Source: Corynebacterium halotolerans
GTDB taxonomy: Bacteria; Actinomycetota; Actinomycetes; Mycobacteriales; Mycobacteriaceae
Assembly (NCBI RefSeq): GCF_001056295.1
Contig: NZ_JVMD01000008.1
Coordinates: 1 to 64,000, forward strand
Direction of reading: 5' to 3'
DNA: 64,000 nt
In this document: piece after piece, positions 1 to 8,557 of the stretch
How positions within the stretch are numbered: the stretch's first letter is position 1
How the letters are laid out: each line of letters starts with the position of its first letter
The notes under the pieces: model-generated
What the model saw: the letters and a program-made list of their open reading frames with translations, nothing else
Databases searched by the model: none
What the model was told of the DNA's origin: nothing
Program-made: the position numbers and the translations under genes

Positions 1-413
1 CGCTTCACCAAAGATGATACACGTGTTCGACCGATATCGCTCGATCATGGTGTCACGTTTTCGCTTCTTTTCGCACCACGGGACACTTTCGCACCACGCG
101 GGGTGACGCGCGTAAGGCTCGCACGAATCAGCGACTAGGGGCTGGCTCGCACATATCGGCGACTAACGGCTGGCCGGCACGTACTGGATGCCATGTGGGT
201 GGCGGGTTACGGTTGCCCGCAGGTCGGGAGGGCTCGCGTCCAGGTGGAGGCAGCGCATCGCGGGGTGCAAAGGGCGAGGATCGGAGTTGTTGGCTGACCG
301 TGGTTGCGGCGCCGCGATTCGGGCCGCAGATTCATCCCACCACCACGCCCCTCCCCTCCCACGCCGGCACGTCGCAAAGCAGGCCGCAAAGCAGGCGACG
401 AGCAGGCGCAAGC
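1..413. other. Non-coding stretch before rmlD, no supported gene
   Basis: I see no convincing gene here. The short frames present have arginine/proline-rich compositions typical of out-of-frame GC-rich DNA. The stretch is more AT-rich in its first 100 bases than its surroundings, contains two imperfect 28-bp tandem units (116-171), and carries one copy of the recurrent 11-mer CGTCGCAAAGC (370-380) about 35 bp beyond the rmlD stop codon. Confidence 0.5.
116..171. repeat. Two imperfect 28-bp tandem units
   Basis: Units 116-143 and 144-171 both begin GGCTCGCAC and share the core GCGACTA. By eye 23 of 28 positions match. Function unknown; they lie in the gene-free stretch downstream of rmlD. Confidence 0.6.
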
Positions 414-1397
414 TCAGCCGTCCAACGCGCGGCGCAGCCCGTCACGCCAATCGGGCAGGGGCGCGAAACCCGCGGCGACCCAATCCGAACCATCCAAAAC
501 GGACCATGCGGGGCGCTTCGCGGGCCTCGGGAACTGCTCGGACGTGCACGGACGCACCCGGGCGCGGGCGGCATCCGCGTCCTCGCCGCGCCGGCCGGCG
601 GCGATGGCGAACACCTCCGACGCGACCTCATGCCACGTCGCCCGGCCCGACCCCGTCACGTGGAACACGCCCGCCACGGGCCGCAGCGCCAACTGCCACA
701 GGGCATCGCCGAGGTCGTCGGCGAACGTCGGATTCCCGTGCTGGTCGTCGACGACGTCGATGCACTCGGGCCCCTCGCCCGTGCGGCCGCGCTCCTCGAG
801 GCGCAGCATGGTCGACGGGAAGTCGGGCGCATCCGGCTGCGTCGCCCCGGAGTACACCCACGCGGTGCGCACGATCGCCGCGCGCAGGCCGTCCGCCTCC
901 ACCGCCTCCAGCACGGCTCGCTCCCCCGCCAACTTCGTGCGCCCGTAGGCGGTGTCGGGCGCCGTGGGATCGCCGGGCCGCAGGGGCCGGCGCCCCGCGC
1001 CGTCACCGCCGCCACCGCCGAACACGTAATCCGTGGACACGTGGACGAGGAACGCCCCCTCCCGCGCGCACCGGCGGGCCAGCAGACCGGGCGCGACGGC
1101 GTTGACCTCGTGCGCGGCGGCCTCGCCGGCGGGGGTCTCCGCACCGTCGACGTCGGTCCACGCGGCGGCGTTCACCACCACGTCGACGCCCCGCAGCGCA
1201 GGATGGGACGCCACCGCCGCGGCGTCCGCGACGTCCAGATCGCCACGCGCCAGCCACTCCACGTCGGGGCCGCCGCCGATCGGCATGCGCCGCAGCATCG
1301 CCACGCCCAACTGCCCCGCCGCGCCCACCACGGCGACCCGTTTCACGTCGCCGCGTCCCCCCGCTCCATGGGCCATCCGGGCGCGTGGTTCGGTCAT
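414..1397 (-). CDS. rmlD: dTDP-4-dehydrorhamnose reductase
   Basis: Catalyses the last step of dTDP-L-rhamnose synthesis, the NADPH-dependent reduction of dTDP-4-keto-L-rhamnose. In mycolic-acid bacteria this sugar is part of the linker joining arabinogalactan to peptidoglycan. The protein (327 aa) is an extended short-chain dehydrogenase: Rossmann motif VVGAAGQLG at residues 23-31, then NAAAWT, VSTDYVFGG, and the catalytic YxxxK in AYGRTKLAGE. Family members are near 300 aa and start close to the glycine motif. A GTG at 1346, nine bases after a run of G, would give 310 aa and may be the true start. It is divergent from the LCP envelope gene, which fits a shared role in wall polymer assembly. 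Confidence 0.9.
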   Translation of the reverse strand: MTEPRARMAHGAGGRGDVKRVAVVGAAGQLGVAMLRRMPIGGGPDVEWLARGDLDVADAAAVASHPALRGVDVVVNAAAWTDVDGAETPAGEAAAHEVNAVAPGLLARRCAREGAFLVHVSTDYVFGGGGGDGAGRRPLRPGDPTAPDTAYGRTKLAGERAVLEAVEADGLRAAIVRTAWVYSGATQPDAPDFPSTMLRLEERGRTGEGPECIDVVDDQHGNPTFADDLGDALWQLALRPVAGVFHVTGSGRATWHEVASEVFAIAAGRRGEDADAARARVRPCTSEQFPRPAKRPAWSVLDGSDWVAAGFAPLPDWRDGLRRALDG

Positions 1398-1530
1398 CGG
1401 GAGTCCATTTCATTATCGTGGGGGCGACTGAGCCGTCGCAAAGCAATCGAATCCGCTTGGCGACGCCCACCTGACGGCATCAACCGTAGTGCACGGGACC
1501 AGCCGCGACGGCCCGAAGGAAGGAACCACT

Positions 1531-3105
1531 TTGAGCGCACGCACACCGCAGTCGAGGCACGCTCGCGCGATCCAGGCGCCGCCGGCACAACGCCGCGACG
1601 TCAGCCAGGCATTGCCCATGCCCGTGCGCTCGCTGCTCGTCCTGCTGTCGGTGCTGTGCCTCGTCGTCTCCGCCGTCGGCTGGTGGACGGTCGTGCGCAC
1701 CACGGGCAACCTCGGTTCCGGCGGCGACTTCTCGCTGGGCAAGGAAAAGGACGGCGCCACGGACATTCTCCTCGTCGGCTCCGACTCCCGCGCCGACGCG
1801 CAGGGCAACCCCCTGACGCAGGAGGAAATCGACCTGCTGCGCGCCGGCAACGAGGAAGTGACGAACACCGACACGATCATCGTCATCCGCGTGCCCAACG
1901 ACGGGTCCTCGGCCACGGCCATCTCCATCCCCCGCGACACGTACATCAGCACCGACGACGGCAACAAGAAGATCAACGGCGTCTACGGCGACAAGAAGCT
2001 CGCCACCGCCGAACGCCTCACGTCGGAGGGCAAGGACCCGGCGGCCGTCGAGAAGGAATCGACCGAAGCGGGCCGCCAGGCGCTGATCACCGCCGTCGCC
2101 GACCTCACCGGCGTCACCGTCGACCACTACGCCGAAGTCGGCCTGCTCGGCTTCGTGCTGCTCACCGACGCCATCGGCGGCGTCGACGTCTGCCTCAACG
2201 CCGACGTCTACGACGAATTCTCGGGCGCCAACTTCCACGCCGGGCGCCAGTCCATCGGCGGCGCCGACGCGCTGAGCTTCGTGCGCCAGCGCCACGGCCT
2301 GCCCCGCGGCGACCTCGACCGCATCACCCGCCAGCAGGCGTTCATGGCGTCCTTCGCCAACAAGCTGCTCTCCGCCGGCACGCTGTCCAACCCCAGCAAG
2401 CTCCACGAGCTCGGCGGCGCCGTCAAACGCTCCGTGGTGCTGGACAACGACTGGGACGTCATGGGCTTCGCCACCCAGATGCAGAGCCTGACCGGCGGCA
2501 ACGTCAAGTTCGAGACCATCCCCGTCACGTCCATCGACGGCGTCGGCGACTACGGCGAATCCGTGGTCACGGTGAACAAGACGCAGGTGCACAAGTACTT
2601 CGACCAGCTGCTGGGCAACCCCGAGGCCGAAGGGGCCTCCGAAGCCGCCAAGCCCCGCGACCACGACCCCGCCGAGTACACCGTCAGCGTGTACAACGCC
2701 ACGGGCATCGAGGGCCTCGCCGGCCGCGCGTCCGCCGTGCTGACGGAGAAGGGATACGGCGAGGGCACCGTCGCCAACGCCGAATTTGCCGGCGTGGCCA
2801 TCAGCCAGGTCAACACCGCCGATCCCGATGACCCGGCCGCCGCCGCCATCGCCGAGGCCCTCGGCGGGCTGCCCGTCGTCCACGACACCACCATGGCGCC
2901 GAAGACGATCTCGGTCACCGTCGCCGGCGACTACGACGGCCCCGGCCTCAACGCCGACGGCTCCACCCCCTCCGCCACCGACGCCGCCCCCGCGGACGGC
3001 GGAAGCGGCGCCGGCGACGTCGTCGGCCAGGAGGGCATGGCCCCCGAAGAGGACCTGAACAAGCACATCGACGCCGGCGGCGACGGCGTCATGTGCGTGA
3101 ACTAG
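1531..3105 (+). CDS. LCP-family (LytR-CpsA-Psr) wall polymer transferase with LytR_C domain
   Basis: Probable membrane-anchored phosphotransferase that attaches a lipid-linked glycopolymer, in this group arabinogalactan, to peptidoglycan. I chose the TTG at 1531 because AAGGAAGGA sits just upstream; an in-frame ATG at 1489 lacks a site. The protein (524 aa) has a basic cytoplasmic start, one membrane helix near residues 32-54, then the LCP domain with DILLVGSDSR and AISIPRDTYI, whose Asp/Arg residues bind the polyprenyl pyrophosphate. A C-terminal LytR_C domain begins near residue 380 (EYTVSVYNATG) and a Gly/Ala/Pro-rich tail follows. It converges on the fadD copy at 3124 with only 18 bp between stops and no hairpin. 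Confidence 0.9.
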   Translation: MSARTPQSRHARAIQAPPAQRRDVSQALPMPVRSLLVLLSVLCLVVSAVGWWTVVRTTGNLGSGGDFSLGKEKDGATDILLVGSDSRADAQGNPLTQEEIDLLRAGNEEVTNTDTIIVIRVPNDGSSATAISIPRDTYISTDDGNKKINGVYGDKKLATAERLTSEGKDPAAVEKESTEAGRQALITAVADLTGVTVDHYAEVGLLGFVLLTDAIGGVDVCLNADVYDEFSGANFHAGRQSIGGADALSFVRQRHGLPRGDLDRITRQQAFMASFANKLLSAGTLSNPSKLHELGGAVKRSVVLDNDWDVMGFATQMQSLTGGNVKFETIPVTSIDGVGDYGESVVTVNKTQVHKYFDQLLGNPEAEGASEAAKPRDHDPAEYTVSVYNATGIEGLAGRASAVLTEKGYGEGTVANAEFAGVAISQVNTADPDDPAAAAIAEALGGLPVVHDTTMAPKTISVTVAGDYDGPGLNADGSTPSATDAAPADGGSGAGDVVGQEGMAPEEDLNKHIDAGGDGVMCVN

Positions 3106-3123
3106 CTCAGACCCGGCGCTAAA

Positions 3124-4848
3124 TCAGACCCAGTTCAGGATCCTCGGGGCCATTTCCCGCATCTCCACCTTGCGCACCTTGCCCGACGCCGTCATGGGGA
3201 ACGAGTCGGTGATGTGCAGGTAGCGCGGGATCTTGTGCCGGGCCAGCTTGCCCTGCGCGAACTCGCGCAGCTTTTCGACGGTCAGGGGTTCCGCCCCCTC
3301 GTGGAGGATCACCCACGCCATGATCTCCTCGCCGTACTTGTCGTCCGGCACGCCGATGACCTGGGCGTCGACCACGTCGGGATGCGTGAACAGGAACTCC
3401 TCGATCTCCCGCGGGTAGATGTTCTCGCCGCCGCGGATGAGCATGTCCTTGATGCGGCCGGTGATGGCGAGGTAGCCCTCGTCGTCAAGCGAACCCAAGT
3501 CGCCCGTGCGCATCCAACCGTCGGGGTCGACCGCCTCCGCGGTCTTCTCCGGGTGGCGCCAGTACTCCTTCATGACGGCGTAGCCGCGCACGAGGATCTC
3601 GCCCTGCTCGCCGCGCGGCAGCGTCTCGCCGGTGACCTGGTCGACGACCTTCGCCTCCAGGTGCGGCATGATCTGGCCGACCGTGTGCACGCGCTTCTCC
3701 GCGGGCGAGTCCTTGCGGGTCTGGAAGCTGCACGGCGACGTCTCGGTCATGCCGTAGCAGATGGCGACCTCGCGCATGTTGAAGCGCTCCATCACCTCGG
3801 TCATCGTCTTCGACGGGCAGGACGTGCCGCCCATGATGCCCGTGCGCAGCGACGACATGTCGTAGGGGCTGCCGTACTCCTCGTGGTCGTGGGCCTCCTC
3901 CAGCTCGACGATGAACATGGTGGGCACGCCGTACAGCGACGTCGCCCGCTCCGAGTGGACCGCCTTGAGCACCTCGCGCGGCTGGAACACCGGGCCCGCG
4001 ATGATCAGCGCCGCGCCGCGGTTCAGCGTCGCGATGATGCCCAGCACCATGCCGAAGGTGTGGAAGAACGGGATGGGCACGACGACGCGGTCGTGCTCGT
4101 CGTAGCCCAACTGCTCCGCGGTCTGGTTGGCGTTGTTGATCAGGTTGCGGTGCGTCAGCGTCGCGCCCTTGGGGAAGCCGGTGGTGCCGGAGGTGAACTG
4201 GATGTTCACGGGATCCGCGGGATCGACCTCGGCGATCGCGGCGTCCAGGTCCGCGCGGTCGCCGTTGACGTCGTCCGCCATGACGTCCAGCCACCGCTCC
4301 GAACCGAAGTAGATGACGTCCTTCAGGTCCACGCCGCGCTGCTTCGAGGCCTCGATGAGCATGGTGCGGTAATCGGAGTCCTTGTAGCGGCGGGCGGCGA
4401 AGACGCAGCGCACGCCGGCCTTCTCCAGCACGTAATTGAGCTCCGACTGGCGGTAGGCCGGGTTGATGTTGACCAGGATCAGCCCCAGGCGGTGGCAGGC
4501 GTACTGCACGACCGGCCATTCCCAGCGGTTGGTGGACCAGATGCCCACGCGGTCGCCCCGGCGGTAGCCGGCGCGCAGCAGCGCGGCCGCGAGGCGGTCG
4601 ACCTTGTCGCCGAACTCGCGGTAGGTCAGGCGGACGTCGGCGAAGACGTCGACGACGGCCTCGCGGTCCGGGAACCGCGCGATCTGCGCGGCCAGTGCGT
4701 CGCCGAGCGTGTCGGAGCGCAGCGGAGCGGCGCCCTGGTCCACGGTCGCGCCGAAGACGTGGGACATCACGCGACCGTCGGGGTCGATCACTTCCCTTCC
4801 GAAGGGGGTGGGCCTGGTGGTGATCTCGGCGATCGTCGCGGTCGACAT
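3124..4848 (-). CDS. Acyl-CoA synthetase, AMP-binding (FadD35-like, copy 1)
   Basis: Activates a carboxylic acid to its CoA thioester through an acyl-adenylate. The P-loop-like motif TSGTTGFPKG is near residue 220, and the hinge ITGRIKDMLIRGGENIYPREI near 460 is shortened here as TGRIKDML...GGENIYP; both are complete. Length 574 aa. I took the ATG at 4848 (MSTATIAE) because AGGGAGAGA precedes it; an in-frame ATG at 4908 lacks one. It is the promoter-distal or separately transcribed end of the acyl-CoA cluster, with an operator-like palindrome at 4918-4933. It is a close paralogue of the gene at 8558-10255, and the two share an 86-bp block without a mismatch. Substrate unknown; a short branched or dicarboxylic acid is plausible from context. 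Confidence 0.88.
   Translation of the reverse strand: MSTATIAEITTRPTPFGREVIDPDGRVMSHVFGATVDQGAAPLRSDTLGDALAAQIARFPDREAVVDVFADVRLTYREFGDKVDRLAAALLRAGYRRGDRVGIWSTNRWEWPVVQYACHRLGLILVNINPAYRQSELNYVLEKAGVRCVFAARRYKDSDYRTMLIEASKQRGVDLKDVIYFGSERWLDVMADDVNGDRADLDAAIAEVDPADPVNIQFTSGTTGFPKGATLTHRNLINNANQTAEQLGYDEHDRVVVPIPFFHTFGMVLGIIATLNRGAALIIAGPVFQPREVLKAVHSERATSLYGVPTMFIVELEEAHDHEEYGSPYDMSSLRTGIMGGTSCPSKTMTEVMERFNMREVAICYGMTETSPCSFQTRKDSPAEKRVHTVGQIMPHLEAKVVDQVTGETLPRGEQGEILVRGYAVMKEYWRHPEKTAEAVDPDGWMRTGDLGSLDDEGYLAITGRIKDMLIRGGENIYPREIEEFLFTHPDVVDAQVIGVPDDKYGEEIMAWVILHEGAEPLTVEKLREFAQGKLARHKIPRYLHITDSFPMTASGKVRKVEMREMAPRILNWV
4349..4434. repeat. 86-bp block identical to 9771-9856 (fadD paralogues)
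   Basis: This stretch of the first ligase gene is identical, base for base, to 9771-9856 of the second, while flanking codons differ at many third positions. It suggests recent gene conversion or strong local conservation. Confidence 0.85.
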
Positions 4849-4917
4849 TGAGTCTCTCCCTGGGGTCGGTGACGGTGACCCACGCCACACTAATGTGACG
4901 CAGAGCACAAGTCATCA

Positions 4918-4933
4918 GTTACGGGCGATTAAC
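4918..4933. promoter_or_regulatory. Degenerate GTTA...ATTAAC operator upstream of fadD copy 1
   Basis: GTTACGGGCGATTAAC has a perfect right half (CGATTAAC) and a left half matching at 5 of 8 positions, 70 bp upstream of the ligase start at 4848. It resembles the perfect palindrome at 16778-16793 and is probably bound by the same regulator. Confidence 0.5.
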
Positions 4934-4984
4934 TCTTGTCGGCAAAAAAATCGCGGTTTTTCACCCCCGACCGGGGCCGATTTT

Positions 4985-5830
4985 TCAGCATCCCGCCCGC
5001 GCAACGGTGATCGCCGCCTGCCTGACGACGGGGGCGTCGATCATCTCGCCGTCGAGCTGGAAGGCACCCACGTTGTCCGCGGCGCGCTCGAGGATGCGGC
5101 GCGCGCGGTCCAGTTCCGCATCCGAGGGGCGGTAGGCGCGGCGCACCGGTTCCACCATCGCGGGGTGGATGCAGGCGGTGCCCGCGAAGCCGCAGCCGGC
5201 GGCGTCGAGGGCCTCGAGGTACTGGCCCTCCGCGTCGCGGAAATCCACGTGCACGGCGTCGATGGCGGCGATGCCGTTGGCCGCGGCGTGGATGACCATC
5301 ATCGTCCGCGCCAGCTGCTGCGGGGCGCGGTAGGGGCGGGCGCCGGCGCCCGCCTCTTCGGCGGTGATGCGCGACGACGTGCCGCCCAGCTCGGCGGCGA
5401 GGTCCTCGGCGCCCCAGAACATGCCCACGACGTCCGGGTGCGACGCGATGGCGCCGATGTTGAGGATCGCCTGCGGCGTCTCGATCATCGCGATGATCTT
5501 CAGGCCCGCGAGCTCCTCCGGGATGCGGTCGCGGACCTTGGGCAGCATGACGACGTCGTAGGGGCCCTCCTGCGCCAGTTCGGCGTCGCCCGCGAAGGTC
5601 GGGGCGTCGGGGCCCGTGACGCGCAGGATGGTGCGGGCCGGGTCGAGGGGGTGGTCGACGACGTTGCGGCGGGCGGCTTCGTGCCCGTCGAGCGCGGCGC
5701 CGTCCTCGAGATCCACGATCACGACGTCGGACCGCTCCGCGGCTTTGGCGAAGCGGTCCGGACGATCGGCGGGGGCGAACAGGAGCGCGGGGCCCGCGGG
5801 CAGCCAGGCGGGCGAATCGGAGGTGCTCAT
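4985..5830 (-). CDS. HpcH/HpaI aldolase / CitE-like CoA lyase, copy 1
   Basis: Member of the citrate lyase beta-like family of TIM-barrel, Mg-dependent C-C lyases that split beta-hydroxyacyl-CoA thioesters such as malyl-, citramalyl- or HMG-CoA. The protein (281 aa) has the family landmarks LLFAPADRPDRFAKA, VDLEDG (metal ligand), MLPKV, MIETPQAILN and WGAEDLAAELGG, plus CIHPAMV near the C-terminus. It lies 25 bp downstream of the thiolase and probably shares its transcript. A second copy at 10315-11151 is next to maoC. M. tuberculosis has one such gene here (Rv2498c, reported to act in itaconate and leucine breakdown), so the two copies may have divided substrates. Confidence 0.85.
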   Translation of the reverse strand: MSTSDSPAWLPAGPALLFAPADRPDRFAKAAERSDVVIVDLEDGAALDGHEAARRNVVDHPLDPARTILRVTGPDAPTFAGDAELAQEGPYDVVMLPKVRDRIPEELAGLKIIAMIETPQAILNIGAIASHPDVVGMFWGAEDLAAELGGTSSRITAEEAGAGARPYRAPQQLARTMMVIHAAANGIAAIDAVHVDFRDAEGQYLEALDAAGCGFAGTACIHPAMVEPVRRAYRPSDAELDRARRILERAADNVGAFQLDGEMIDAPVVRQAAITVARAGC

Positions 5831-5855
5831 GCCCCCGAAACTACCGCCTGCGGGA

Positions 5856-7064
5856 CTAGTCCCGGTACAGCAGCAGGGCGTCGCCCTGGCCGCCGCCGCC
5901 GCACAGCGAGACGCCGGCCTTGCCGGAACCGCGGCGCGACAGCTCCATGGCCGCCGTCAGCGTCAGGCGGGCGCCGGAGCAGCCGATCGGGTGGCCCAGC
6001 GCGATGGCGCCGCCGTGGATGTTGCACTTCTCCAGCGGGTAGTCCAGGTCGCGCAGGGACTTCACGGCGACGGCGCCGAAGGCCTCGTTGATCTCGATGA
6101 AGTCGAGGTCGGACGCCTCCCAGCCGGCCAGGCGCAGGGCCTCGGCCAGCGAGTCGGACGGCTGGGCGTGCAGGCCGTTGTCCGGGCCGGCGGTCTGGCC
6201 CGCCTTGCCGACGACGGCGAGGTAATCCAGGCCGCGCTCCTCCGCCCAGCCGCGGCGGGCCAGCACCAGGGCGGCGGCGCCGTCGGAAATCGGCGACGAG
6301 TTGCCGGCGGTGATGGTGCCGCCCTCCTTCATGAACACCGCGCGCAGCTTCGACAGCGACTCGACGGTGGTGTCCGGGCGGATGCCCTGGTCGGAGTCGA
6401 CCACGACCGGGTCGCCCTTGCGCTGCGGGATCTCGATCGGGGCGATCTCCTGCGCGAAGATGCCGTCGGCCTGGGCCTTGGCGGCGCGCTGGTGCGACAG
6501 CGCGGCGACCTCGTCCTGGTCGGTGCGGGAGATGCCGAGGTCGGCGTTCGGGCCGTCGGTCAGGGTGCCCATGGACACGCAGTCGTAGGAGTCGACCAGG
6601 CCGTCGAGCTCCAGCGAATCCTCCAGCTTCAGCGAGCCGTAGGACTTGCCCTTGCGCACGCCGTGGGCGATGTGCGGGGCGTTGGTCATGGACTCCTGGC
6701 CGCCGGCGACGACGACGTCGACCTCGCCGAGGCGGATCATGCGCGCGGCGTGGATGACGGCGTCGAGGCCCGACAGGCAGACCTTCGCCACGATCTCGGC
6801 CGGGGTCGACCACGGCAGGCCGGCCTTGATGGCGGTCTGGCGGGCCGGGTTCTGGCCCGCGCCCGCGAGGATGACCTGGCCGAGGACGACGCGGCCGACG
6901 TCCTCCGGCTGGATCCCCGCGCGCTCGACGGCGGCGCGGACGGCGTGGGCGCCGAGATCGACGACCGACAGATCGGCCAGCTGGCCGAGCATCTTGCCCT
7001 GCGGGGTGCGGGCGCCGGCGAGGATGACGACGTCGTCGGCGTTCGGGGTGGTGTTTCCGGTCAT
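5856..7064 (-). CDS. Acetyl-CoA C-acetyltransferase (thiolase)
   Basis: Thiolase II-type enzyme cleaving acetoacetyl-CoA with CoA to two acetyl-CoA. All catalytic elements are present in the 402-aa protein: nucleophilic Cys in KVCLSGLDAV, NEAFGAV, the GGAIALGHPIGCSGAR segment with the active-site His, and the second Cys. The site AGGGAGA stands before ATG 7064. It follows scoB (stop at 7178) after 113 bp, which include a half operator GTTAATCG at 7141-7148, so it may have its own promoter as well as readthrough. It completes acetoacetate use begun by ScoAB. Confidence 0.93.
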   Translation of the reverse strand: MTGNTTPNADDVVILAGARTPQGKMLGQLADLSVVDLGAHAVRAAVERAGIQPEDVGRVVLGQVILAGAGQNPARQTAIKAGLPWSTPAEIVAKVCLSGLDAVIHAARMIRLGEVDVVVAGGQESMTNAPHIAHGVRKGKSYGSLKLEDSLELDGLVDSYDCVSMGTLTDGPNADLGISRTDQDEVAALSHQRAAKAQADGIFAQEIAPIEIPQRKGDPVVVDSDQGIRPDTTVESLSKLRAVFMKEGGTITAGNSSPISDGAAALVLARRGWAEERGLDYLAVVGKAGQTAGPDNGLHAQPSDSLAEALRLAGWEASDLDFIEINEAFGAVAVKSLRDLDYPLEKCNIHGGAIALGHPIGCSGARLTLTAAMELSRRGSGKAGVSLCGGGGQGDALLLYRD

Positions 7065-7140
7065 GGTGTTCGTCTCCCTGTGGGCGCTGCGCGTCGGCAG
7101 CGCGGTTGTGGTTGTTGCACTCGGTTGATTGTGGCGCTCA

Positions 7141-7148
7141 GTTAATCG
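7141..7148. promoter_or_regulatory. Half operator GTTAATCG upstream of the thiolase gene
   Basis: The left half of the 16-bp palindrome at 16778-16793 recurs exactly; the right half (7149-7156) does not match. It is 77 bp upstream of the thiolase start. Weak on its own, supported only by its position. Confidence 0.35.
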
Positions 7149-7177
7149 AGCCTAGCGTTTTTGGCCCCGGCCGCCCG

Positions 7178-7837
7178 CTAATTCTCCAGATCCACGACGT
7201 ACGCCGCGGCGGTGTTGTTCTCGATGTCGCCGAGCGTCACGCCCGGCGCCAGGCGCCGCAGGACCAGGTGGTCGTCGGCGACGTCGAAGCTGCCCAGGTC
7301 GGTGATCACGCGCTTGACCACCTTCGCGCCGGTCAGCGGCAGATCGCATTCCTTGACCAGCTTCGGGCTGCCGTCGCGGGCGACGTGGTCGGTGAGCACG
7401 ACCACGCGGGGCGTGCCGGCGACGAGGTCCATCGCGCCGCCCATGCCCTTGACCATCTTGCCGGGGATCATCCAGTTGGCCAGGTCGCCGGACTCGGAGA
7501 CCTGCATGGCGCCGAGGACGGCCATCTTGACGTGCCCGCCGCGGATCATGGCGAAGCTCGTCGCGGAGTCGAACACGGCGGCGCCGGGCACGAGGGTCAC
7601 GGTCTGCTTGCCGGCGTTGATCAGGTCGGCGTCTTCGTCGCCCTCGTACGGGAAGGGGCCCATGCCGAGGATGCCGTTCTCGCTCTGCAGCAGCACGCGC
7701 ACGCCGTCGGGGATGTGGTTGGCCACGAGCGTCGGGATGCCGATGCCCAGGTTCACGTAGTCGCCGTCGGAAAGTTCCGAGGCGGCCATGGCGGCCATTT
7801 CGTCGCGGGTCCAGCCCCGCTTGTTCGCCTGGTCCAT
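7178..7837 (-). CDS. scoB: 3-oxoacid CoA-transferase subunit B
   Basis: Beta subunit of succinyl-CoA:3-ketoacid CoA-transferase, which moves CoA from succinyl-CoA to acetoacetate. The 219-aa protein has the glycine-rich start [15 protein letters not shown] and the catalytic glutamate in [11 protein letters not shown], plus [10 protein letters not shown]. Its ATG (7835-7837) lies one base after the scoA stop, so the two are translationally coupled. The acetoacetyl-CoA formed is the substrate of the thiolase downstream. Length is standard for the separate-subunit form. Confidence 0.95.
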   Translation of the reverse strand: MDQANKRGWTRDEMAAMAASELSDGDYVNLGIGIPTLVANHIPDGVRVLLQSENGILGMGPFPYEGDEDADLINAGKQTVTLVPGAAVFDSATSFAMIRGGHVKMAVLGAMQVSESGDLANWMIPGKMVKGMGGAMDLVAGTPRVVVLTDHVARDGSPKLVKECDLPLTGAKVVKRVITDLGSFDVADDHLVLRRLAPGVTLGDIENNTAAAYVVDLEN

Positions 7838-7838
7838 G

Positions 7839-8552
7839 TCAGTTCTCCTCCCCGCGCGGCCGGGTGGTCCGCTTTTCGATGGGCTTCTCGCGCTCGGTCG
7901 ACCGGACGACGTGGTCGACGAATACGCCGGCGGTCATGACCGCGTCGGGCTCGATGGCGCCGCGGTCGACGAGTTCCTCGACCTCGGCGATGGTGACCTT
8001 GCCCGACGTCGCGCACAGCGGATTGAAGTTCTGCGCCGTGGAACGGTAGACTAGGTTGCCGTCGACGTCGCCGCGCCAGGCGTGGACCAGCGCCAGATCC
8101 GCGACGATGCCGCGCTCCTGCACGTAGGTCCGGCCGTCGAACTCGGCATGGGGCTTGCCCTCGGCGACGAGCGTGCCCACGCCGGTGGCGGTGTAGAAGG
8201 CGGGGATGCCCGCGCCGCCGGCGCGCAGCCGCTCGGCCAGCGTGCCCTGCGGATTGAACTCCACCTCCAGTTCGCCGTCGAGGTACTGCTGCGCGAACAT
8301 CCTGTTCTCGCCGACGTAGCTGGCGACGACCTTGCTGACCTGGTGATTCTCCAGCAGAATGCCCAGGCCCATCCCATCGACGCCCATGTTGTTGGACACG
8401 ATGGTCAGGTCCTTGGCGCCGGAATCGCGCAGGCCCTCGATGAGGTCGAAGGGCACGCCGCACAGGCCGAAGCCGCCGACGGCGATGGTCATGCCGTCTT
8501 CCACGTAACCCGCGACGAGGTCGCGGATCGATGCATCGGTGGTCTTGGACAT
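7839..8552 (-). CDS. scoA: 3-oxoacid CoA-transferase subunit A
   Basis: Alpha subunit of the same CoA-transferase. The 237-aa protein begins [13 protein letters not shown] and has the CoA-transferase family I signature [16 protein letters not shown] near residue 30, followed by [12 protein letters not shown] chose ATG 8552, which gives the usual family length; the open frame continues far upstream only because of GC bias. It starts 5 bp after the stop of the acyl-CoA ligase at 8558, in the same operon as scoB. Confidence 0.95.
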   Translation of the reverse strand: MSKTTDASIRDLVAGYVEDGMTIAVGGFGLCGVPFDLIEGLRDSGAKDLTIVSNNMGVDGMGLGILLENHQVSKVVASYVGENRMFAQQYLDGELEVEFNPQGTLAERLRAGGAGIPAFYTATGVGTLVAEGKPHAEFDGRTYVQERGIVADLALVHAWRGDVDGNLVYRSTAQNFNPLCATSGKVTIAEVEELVDRGAIEPDAVMTAGVFVDHVVRSTEREKPIEKRTTRPRGEEN

Positions 8553-8557
8553 CGCGA

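Noticed and set aside
163..411. 82-codon minus frame downstream of rmlD
   Set aside because: No ribosome site, no coupling to rmlD, and a composition with no fold-like pattern; the region also contains repeats.
195..2831. Long + strand open frame of 878 codons over rmlD and the LCP gene
   Set aside because: Composition is Arg/Pro/Gly-rich without recognisable domains, and it overlaps two clear genes; it is a GC-bias shadow.
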